Below, piece after piece: positions 33,440 to 38,564 of a stretch of 38,564 nt of DNA (within the stretch, counting starts at the first letter, position 1; each line of letters begins with the position of its first letter). Made by a program: the position numbers and the translations under genes. The notes under the pieces were generated by a model. The model did no database searches, was not told the DNA's origin, and saw only the letters and a list, made by a program, of their open reading frames with translations. The DNA comes from Oceanospirillum beijerinckii DSM 7166. Its GTDB lineage: Bacteria; Pseudomonadota; Gammaproteobacteria; Pseudomonadales; Halomonadaceae. The stretch is from contig NZ_KE383829.1 in the NCBI RefSeq assembly GCF_000422425.1, positions 1-38,564 on the forward strand, given 5' to 3'.

Positions 33440-33496
33440 TTTGCCGATAACTTGAAGATCTTGAAGATAGTAACTGGTTGATTAAGGAAATAGTGC

Positions 33497-34306
33497 ATGC
33501 ACGTATGGGCAGTAGCCAATCAAAAAGGGGGTGTGGGTAAAACAACCTCAACGGTGACCTTGGGTGGCTTACTGGCAGATCAGGGATATCAGGTGTTGTT
33601 ATTGGACCTTGATCCGCATGGCTCTCTAACCAGTTATTTCAAATATGATCCAGATGGTCTGCAAAAAAGTGCTTATGATCTGTTTCAGCAAGGTAAAAAA
33701 ATCCCTGACGACTTGCCACAAAGTCTTTTGATGGACACGGGGCATGACCGAGTGAAGTTGATTCCTGCCTCAACGGCCCTGGCAACCCTGGAGCGGCAGG
33801 TGAGTGCGCAAGGGGGAATGGGATTAGTGATATCCCGTGCGTTGGCTCTGTTATGGAATCGATTCGATTATGTATTAATTGATAGCCCTCCTGTGCTCGG
33901 CTTGTTAATGATTAATGCCTTGGCATCGGCTGAGCACCTCGTCATTCCAGTTCAGACAGAGTTTCTGGCCATTAAAGGTTTAGAGCGTATGATGCGTACG
34001 CTTAAAATGGTCACTAAAGCTCGAAAAAATGAACTACCTTATACAGTAGTTCCCACACTATACGACCGTCGTACCCAGGCATCTGTACAGAGTTTGCGTT
34101 TGCTGAGAAACTCCTATCCAGAGAATATCTGGAACTCCATGATTCCCGTGGATACCAAGTTTCGTGACGCCAGTATGGCTGGTATGCCTCCTTCTATGTT
34201 AGATCCTCAGAGTCGTGGAGTGCACGCTTATAGTGTGTTGTTAAAACATCTGCTGGAAAAGCAGGCGGATCATCGACAACGTGATAAAAGCCTTGAGGAG
34301 AAGTAG
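33497..34306 (+). CDS. parC: ParC-type ParA/MinD ATPase for polar chemotaxis arrays
   Basis: 269 residues. A deviant Walker A motif KGGVGKTT lies near residues 10-17, a LLLDLDPHGSLT switch I region at about 34-45 and a Walker B-like VLIDSPPVLGLLM. These are ParA/Soj-type residues with DNA- or protein-carpet behaviour. In Vibrio and Pseudomonas the che operon ParA (ParC) positions chemoreceptor clusters at the pole together with ParP, the next gene (3 bases away). It is not the chromosomal ParA: no parB follows. It is also not FlhG/FleN, whose genes lie between flhF and fliA and carry an N-terminal DQA motif, absent here. Confidence 0.88.
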   Translation: MHVWAVANQKGGVGKTTSTVTLGGLLADQGYQVLLLDLDPHGSLTSYFKYDPDGLQKSAYDLFQQGKKIPDDLPQSLLMDTGHDRVKLIPASTALATLERQVSAQGGMGLVISRALALLWNRFDYVLIDSPPVLGLLMINALASAEHLVIPVQTEFLAIKGLERMMRTLKMVTKARKNELPYTVVPTLYDRRTQASVQSLRLLRNSYPENIWNSMIPVDTKFRDASMAGMPPSMLDPQSRGVHAYSVLLKHLLEKQADHRQRDKSLEEK

Positions 34307-34308
34307 TT

Positions 34309-35457
34309 ATGGCTTCGCATAACAGTAATGACTTTTCTTCTCCGCAGGAAGCCATCGAAGGTTACCTAGAAGCTCTGCTGCAAGATGTAGCAGACTATGA
34401 GGAACCTGAAGATGCCCTTCAGGAAGAGCTCTCTCCTGTCAGAGCAAAGGAGATCGAGCCGGAGACTGCAACAGAAACAGTTTTTGGATCTGAAACTGTA
34501 GAAGAGATTGTTAATAAACCCGTGGTGGAAGATCAAGGCACACGGGTTTTCACCCCCTCAGGTGAGGAGCAAGCTTTTACTACACCAGTGGCTAAAACTC
34601 AGATCGATACTGGCTTTGGGCCTTCAACAGAGGTGGCTTACCAGGAAGCGCCGACAGTTGTTATGCCTGAGTTGCAGATCGCTGAACCTGTTGTAGAGAC
34701 TATTGTGGCTGAGCCCGTAGTCGAGACAGTAGTTGCAGAGCCAGAGTCTGTTATTGATACGCCTGAGCCAGTTGCGTTTGAAGAGATTGACGACCCTATT
34801 GTTGAAACCACAGTAGCTGAGCCAGAGGTCGTTACCGAAGAAGCTCTTTTTGAACAGGTCATACTTGATGAGCCTGTTAGTGATACTCTGATTGATGAAA
34901 ATATCGAGACAGAGGTAGAAGAAGAGGTTAAGCTCCAGCCTCAAGAAAATGAAGGTTGGACAGATGGTCGTCCAAACTGGGCTCAGGGGCGCTTTGAGTG
35001 TTTGCTTTTTGTGGTAAAAGGCCTGAAGCTGGCTGTACCCTTGGCTGAGCTAGGCGGAATCCATAAACAGGAGAAAGAGCCAACACCGTTGTTTGGTCAA
35101 CCTAGCTGGTTCTTGGGTATTTTGCGCAATAATCGCATGAATATCGGTTTGGTTGATACTGCTCAGTGGGTGATGCCTGAATATATTAATGGCGATCACA
35201 GTACTGACTATCGCTTTGCTATTCATATTCATAACAGTGAATGGGGATTGGCTTGTGATGAAGTGGCTGAGGCCATTTCGCTGGACCCTAATGAAGTGAA
35301 GTGGCGTACCAAGCTGGGTAGAAGGCCTTGGTTAGCAGGTACGGTTGTTGACCATATGTGTGCTCTTATTGATGTCGCGGCATTTGCTCGTTTATTAGAT
35401 AGTGATAAAGTGCCGGTCGACTTGCAGGCTTTAAACGCTGGCGGTGATGAAGAATAA
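34309..35457 (+). CDS. parP: ParP-type CheW-domain protein
   Basis: 382 residues in two parts. Residues 1-220 are acidic and disordered-looking, with repeated VVET-(I/V)-VAEP units (about 125-175). The C-terminal part (about 224-375) is a CheW-like/AIF domain: FECLLFVVKGLKLAVPLAELGGI, then LGILRNNRMNIGLVDTAQWVMP. ParP binds ParC and CheA to hold the array at the old pole and pass it to the new one. GGAGAAG precedes ATG 34309. The pairing with parC and the site between cheB and cheW support the call. Confidence 0.82.
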   Translation: MASHNSNDFSSPQEAIEGYLEALLQDVADYEEPEDALQEELSPVRAKEIEPETATETVFGSETVEEIVNKPVVEDQGTRVFTPSGEEQAFTTPVAKTQIDTGFGPSTEVAYQEAPTVVMPELQIAEPVVETIVAEPVVETVVAEPESVIDTPEPVAFEEIDDPIVETTVAEPEVVTEEALFEQVILDEPVSDTLIDENIETEVEEEVKLQPQENEGWTDGRPNWAQGRFECLLFVVKGLKLAVPLAELGGIHKQEKEPTPLFGQPSWFLGILRNNRMNIGLVDTAQWVMPEYINGDHSTDYRFAIHIHNSEWGLACDEVAEAISLDPNEVKWRTKLGRRPWLAGTVVDHMCALIDVAAFARLLDSDKVPVDLQALNAGGDEE

Positions 35458-35498
35458 GGGAAATCATCAGCTTGGATGGTTTCATGGTTTAATGTTTA

Positions 35499-35515
35499 TC
35501 TTGTGGGACACAAGA
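35499..35515. repeat. Perfect inverted repeat upstream of cheW
   Basis: TCTTGTG (35499-35505) and CACAAGA (35509-35515) are separated by three bases, giving a 7-bp hairpin or operator in the 83-base gap before cheW. It has no T tract, so it is not a classical terminator. It ends 25 bases before the cheW ATG. Confidence 0.6.
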
Positions 35516-35540
35516 TCTTCGATTGTAACGGAGCATTCGC

Positions 35541-36029
35541 ATGGCTAATGTTGTACAAGCTAAAAATGCTGGATCTGAAGATCCAATTTTGCAGTATGTG
35601 ACCTTCCGTCTGGCGGACGAGACATACGGTATTAATGTGATGCAAGTGCAGGAGGTTCTGCGCTATACAGAAATTGCACCTGTTCCAGGTGCGCCTTCCT
35701 ATGTACTGGGTATTATTAACCTGCGTGGTAACGTCGTCACTGTTATTGATACTCGCCAGCGTTTTGGCTTGTCTTATGCGGAGACCACGGATTCTACTCG
35801 AATTGTGATCATCGAAGTTGAGAAGCAGGTTGTCGGTATTTTGGTAGATTCTGTATCCGAAGTGGTTTATCTTCGTCAGTCTGAAATTGAGACAACTCCG
35901 AATGTAGGCAATGAAGAAAGTGCCAAGTTCATTCAGGGTGTATGTAATAAGAATGATCAGCTGCTTATTTTGGTTGAGCTTAACAAGCTGATGTCTGACG
36001 AGGAGTGGGCAGAGGTTGCGGCACTATAA
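35541..36029 (+). CDS. cheW: CheW, chemotaxis coupling protein
   Basis: 162 residues. All CheW landmarks are present: YVTFRLADETYGINVMQVQEVLRYTEI, VPGAPSYVLGIINLRGNVVTVIDTRQRF, ILVDSVSEVVYL and FIQGVCNKNDQLLILVELNKLM. It bridges chemoreceptors and CheA. GGAG lies eight bases before ATG 35541. Confidence 0.96.
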   Translation: MANVVQAKNAGSEDPILQYVTFRLADETYGINVMQVQEVLRYTEIAPVPGAPSYVLGIINLRGNVVTVIDTRQRFGLSYAETTDSTRIVIIEVEKQVVGILVDSVSEVVYLRQSEIETTPNVGNEESAKFIQGVCNKNDQLLILVELNKLMSDEEWAEVAAL

Positions 36030-36050
36030 TCGCAAACCCTCTTTAGTGCT

Positions 36051-36479
36051 ATGCAGGATTTATTAGTTCCTTTGCTACTTTTGCTCTTCATTGTGATTGC
36101 TATAGGTGTAGCTGTTTACAATATGAAGCAGGTTGCCAAATTACGTAAGCAGCTGGAAGAGAGCCAAAATGAAACCCGGGCTTTAGTACAGAATCTACGT
36201 AATGAAACTCATGCGATGGGCAGTGGCTCCATCGGTGTGGGGCAGCGCCTGCGTGAAGTAGAGAAGAAGTTAAACCAAGCTATGGAGCGTCAGGTTGAAC
36301 TGGAACAGAAAGATCCAGGTAGCCTGCCGTATACTTATGCCATTCGTTTGGTTGAAATGGGAGCATCAGCTAAAGACTTAGTTGATAACTGTGGCTTAGC
36401 TCGAGTAGAAGCGGATTTAATCAGCTTGGTGCACTCTGAGATTAAACGCAAGGGCTTCCAAGCCAGAGATATCACTTAG
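36051..36479 (+). CDS. DUF2802 membrane-anchored protein at the end of the che operon
   Basis: 142 residues. One N-terminal membrane helix (LLVPLLLLLFIVIAIGVAVY) is followed by a coiled coil (KQVAKLRKQLEESQNETRALVQNLRNE) and a short C-terminal domain with PYTYAIRLVEMGASAKDLVDNCGLARVEADLISLVH, which resembles a helix-turn-helix but lies at the cell membrane. This is the DUF2802 family, found at the same place (after cheW) in Pseudomonas; its function is not known to me. It starts 21 bases after cheW without a strong ribosome site and is followed by the operon terminator. Confidence 0.85.
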   Translation: MQDLLVPLLLLLFIVIAIGVAVYNMKQVAKLRKQLEESQNETRALVQNLRNETHAMGSGSIGVGQRLREVEKKLNQAMERQVELEQKDPGSLPYTYAIRLVEMGASAKDLVDNCGLARVEADLISLVHSEIKRKGFQARDIT

Positions 36480-36515
36480 CTAATTGAACCTGTAATATCT
36501 CAGGTCATGCGAATA

Positions 36516-36543
36516 AAAAACGGCGTTTTTCAACGCCGTTTTT
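36516..36543. terminator. Bidirectional intrinsic terminator between converging operons
   Basis: AAAAACGGCGTT (36516-36527), loop TTTC, AACGCCGTTTTT (36532-36543): a 12-bp perfect stem, followed by more T on the plus strand and preceded by A residues that act as a T tract on the minus strand. It sits between the converging DUF2802 and fhlB genes. Confidence 0.95.
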
Positions 36544-36569
36544 GTTTTGAAATGGCGAATGTATAGATA

Positions 36570-36902
36570 CTAACTGTACCTATCTTTAATTACCGACTTA
36601 CGAGATGCGATTTCAGAACTGAGCTTTTTCCTCTCCTGACTCTGTCGGTTTTCCAGTTGATAAACGAACGCGATCACTTCGGCGACTGCAAAATAGAGCA
36701 CTTCAGGAATTTCGTCACCCAGCTCCATCTGTGATAAGGCCATCACTAATTCTTTATCTTCGTAGATGGGCACATCATGTTCATCTGCAATGCGTAGGAT
36801 CTCATCTGCTAATGCCATATTTCCCTTGGCTACAACCTGAGGGGCTTTATTCATATGGCTATCATATTTTAGCGCAACGGCTTTTTTATCGGGCTCTGTC
36901 AT
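36570..36902 (-). CDS. Stand-alone FlhB C-terminal-domain protein (FhlB/YlqH type)
   Basis: 110 residues. It aligns with the cytoplasmic part of FlhB after the cleavage site: KAVALKYDSHMNKAPQVVAKG here against FAVALKYDDGVMGAPELLAKG in FlhB, and DEIPEVLYFAVAEVIAFVYQL against EAIPEGLYMAVAQILAYVYQL. It lacks the membrane helices and NPTH, starting just where cleaved FlhB begins. Proteins of this kind can partly replace FlhB-C in other bacteria; the role here is inferred. The start ATG overlaps the stop of the FliK-like gene by four bases (ATGA), so the pair is coupled. Confidence 0.85.
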   Translation of the reverse strand: MTEPDKKAVALKYDSHMNKAPQVVAKGNMALADEILRIADEHDVPIYEDKELVMALSQMELGDEIPEVLYFAVAEVIAFVYQLENRQSQERKKLSSEIASRKSVIKDRYS

Positions 36903-38564
36903 GCTTGGAAGTTAACCAGTGAGTTAAGCTGTTTGGTTTCATCGGGCTTTCCGATTGTACAACGGACATCTTCCAATACTACGCCCAGATAAGCGAGTCT
37001 TTCTCTTAATTCACCCAGATGCCGGCTCACCTCGGGTAAGCTATTATCCTGTTCCACCCAGATACGACTACTGAGGTGTTCATTTTGAAAGAACAGGCGT
37101 GCATGCAGGCGTCCAAGTGAAGGTGGAGAAAAAGTGAGATTAATCACCCAACGTTTTTTGGGTTCTTCTCCGGGTTGCAGGTTTTGTTCTTCTGGCCAGA
37201 CTTGATGTTCCATCTGTAACTTAACTTCAGACAGTTGCTGATTAAAGCTAATAGGGATATCTGTTTGCAGAGCTGGTGCTGTAGTTTCTGCTCCTCTGCC
37301 TGCATTGGTGCTTTGTAGCTGGTTACTACGGATTCTGGCCAACCCTTCCATCACAGCCCGCATTAATTGAGCTTGTCCTGACCTGTTTTCTGCAGACTGA
37401 CGTTCATTACGTGCTGTAGTTTTTTTGCTGCCCTCTGTTGAATCTTTATCCTGACCTTGTCGAGCAATATGGCGAAATATCTGAACAAAAGCGCCTTTTA
37501 AATCATTGGTTGCGATGCCTTGAATTGGCTGGCCTACAAGCGCTGGTTGCATTGCCTGCATCAGCATCGCTTCATGGAATACACCACTACGCTCGATAGT
37601 GCTTTTAACCTGTTGGCTGGCAGGTGTTTGGTTTGGGCTAAGCTGCAAAGGCACTTTATTAAGTACATCTAGGGCCTGCTGTGTTGCAGGTGGAAGCTGA
37701 TTGATTGGCCCAAGCTGAGGCAACAGGCTACGAATCTGAGTCAGGCTTTCCCCTATAGGGCGCTGAGATGGAATCGCTTCTTTTAGCGCTAACTGGATTT
37801 TCTGTTGTAGTGCTTCCGTTTGCTTCGCGTCCAGTACAGGCGGTGTAAATGTTGCGGTTCCCTTAATGCTAGGATTTATTGCTGCATCTAATCCTTTGAT
37901 ATTCAAGTTTAGTTTACTGGATAAATCATTAGCCAGTGATGTGGCTGAATTCATTAGCTGATTAAGTGTCGTTGCTGCTGAGGCCGCCGTTTGTGCTGTT
38001 TGAGGTGTATTTGACGCTATAGTTTGTGCTGTAGCAGTTGACGTGCTGTTGGGCAGCTGAACTCTGAGGATATCAATTTGTTGAGTATTATTCTGTCGTA
38101 GTGTGAGCTGAGTTCCTGCCGGTAAGCTCTTTAACTGGGGAAGAGCAACGGTCTGTCCTGTTTCCGGAATAAATACCTGTTGGGCAACCTGAGTACGCCC
38201 TGCTACCGCATTGGGTTGGTTAGCGATGGCATTGGCTACATGTTGTTGTATCTGAGCTGCACTGCTCTGCGACTGAGTCTGCTGTACTTGTGCTGCAGGT
38301 CTTGTTTGTTGGGGCGGTTGAGGTATAACCGGATCAGGTGCTCTTTGGCGAGGCACCTGAGCCTCCTGATTACTTTGTGCTCTGATTTTAGGTTGTTGTC
38401 TATCTGGAAGGGGCAAAGGTGCCTCTGGTTGTCTTTGCGGCTGATTAGTTTGGCTGCTCTGTTGAGTCTGTCCTTGGTTCTGAGCAGCCTGCTGTGGCTG
38501 ATTAGCCTGAGTGCTCTGTTGAGTCTGAGGTTGCGCCTGCTGTTGAGCAACCTGTTGTGATTGC
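36899..38564 (-). CDS. FliK-like hook-length control protein, Q-rich (N-terminus outside window)
   Basis: The minus-strand frame is open from the right edge, so at least 555 residues are visible and the start lies beyond 38564; a TTG at 38416 is internal. The visible N-terminal 60 residues are very rich in Gln, with Pro, Ala, Ser and Thr (QPQTQQSTQANQPQQ-like). The C-terminal part has the Flg_hook pattern WVINLTFSPPSLGRLHARLFF, SRIWVEQDNSLPEVSRHL and LRERLAYLGVVLEDVRCTIG. It differs from the fliK at 17416. With the FlhB-C-like gene that follows it forms a FliK/FlhB-type pair outside the main cluster. Confidence 0.75.
   Translation of the reverse strand, partial: QSQQVAQQQAQPQTQQSTQANQPQQAAQNQGQTQQSSQTNQPQRQPEAPLPLPDRQQPKIRAQSNQEAQVPRQRAPDPVIPQPPQQTRPAAQVQQTQSQSSAAQIQQHVANAIANQPNAVAGRTQVAQQVFIPETGQTVALPQLKSLPAGTQLTLRQNNTQQIDILRVQLPNSTSTATAQTIASNTPQTAQTAASAATTLNQLMNSATSLANDLSSKLNLNIKGLDAAINPSIKGTATFTPPVLDAKQTEALQQKIQLALKEAIPSQRPIGESLTQIRSLLPQLGPINQLPPATQQALDVLNKVPLQLSPNQTPASQQVKSTIERSGVFHEAMLMQAMQPALVGQPIQGIATNDLKGAFVQIFRHIARQGQDKDSTEGSKKTTARNERQSAENRSGQAQLMRAVMEGLARIRSNQLQSTNAGRGAETTAPALQTDIPISFNQQLSEVKLQMEHQVWPEEQNLQPGEEPKKRWVINLTFSPPSLGRLHARLFFQNEHLSSRIWVEQDNSLPEVSRHLGELRERLAYLGVVLEDVRCTIGKPDETKQLNSLVNFQA

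Noticed and set aside
33443-33450. GCCGATAA, a sigma-28 -10 match between cheB and parC
   Set aside because: No TAAA-like -35 element lies 15 bases upstream (TGAT is there instead).
1-38564. CRISPR arrays, tRNA or rRNA genes, prophage or defence systems
   Set aside because: None seen: no regularly spaced repeats, no cloverleaf-like or rRNA sequence noticed, and nearly all the DNA is accounted for by flagellar and chemotaxis genes.

Overview
The window is the core flagellar and chemotaxis gene cluster of a marine-type gammaproteobacterium. Gene order (fliD-fliS ... fleS-fleR-fliEFGHIJ-fliKLMNOPQR-flhBA-flhF-fliA-cheYZAB-parC-parP-cheW-DUF2802) is that of polarly flagellated Pseudomonas, Vibrio and Oceanospirillales. 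Protein wording (CheY, FliA, FlhF, the CheA linker) and moderate GC point to an Oceanospirillaceae-like organism. That placement is inference; there is no rRNA gene here.

Layout. 1-226: the start of an IS1182-type element on the minus strand, inserted into 227-1325, a decayed IS66 transposase gene. 1326-1912: a gene-free stretch with a sigma-28 and a sigma-54 promoter candidate upstream of fliD. 1913-8823: filament cap (fliD), export chaperones (fliS, a FliT-like gene) and a four-gene flagellin glycosylation island: a Maf glycosyltransferase, an N-acetyl-sugar amidotransferase, and HisH/HisF-type ammonia-delivery proteins. 8830-11383: fleS-fleR two-component regulators. 11506-17345: fliEFGHIJ (basal body, switch, export ATPase). 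17416-26600: fliK to flhA (hook-length control, switch, export gate). 26670-28684: flhF and fliA. 28779-36479: the chemotaxis operon cheY-cheZ-cheA-cheB-parC-parP-cheW-DUF2802, closed by a strong bidirectional terminator at 36516-36543. 36570-38564 (minus): a stand-alone FlhB C-terminal-domain protein and a Q-rich FliK-like protein that runs off the window.

How it works together. FleS/FleR and sigma-54 would drive hook/basal-body genes (sigma-54-like sites before fliD, fliE, fliK and flhA). FliA then drives late genes (sigma-28 site before fliD). FlhF, ParC and ParP place flagella and chemoreceptor arrays at the pole. The glycosylation island would decorate flagellin with an acetamidino-type nonulosonic acid.

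Most notable: flhG/fleN is absent from its canonical slot between flhF and fliA; fleQ and motCD are absent from theirs. A G10 tract lies in the hisF-like gene. CheA carries three linker repeats that resemble the CheY-binding N-terminus of FliM. FliN carries a triple WAAA repeat. Three GTTAGAT heptamers upstream of cheY are spaced by about one and two helical turns. I see no wholly new defence or biosynthetic system; the novelty is in wiring and missing parts.
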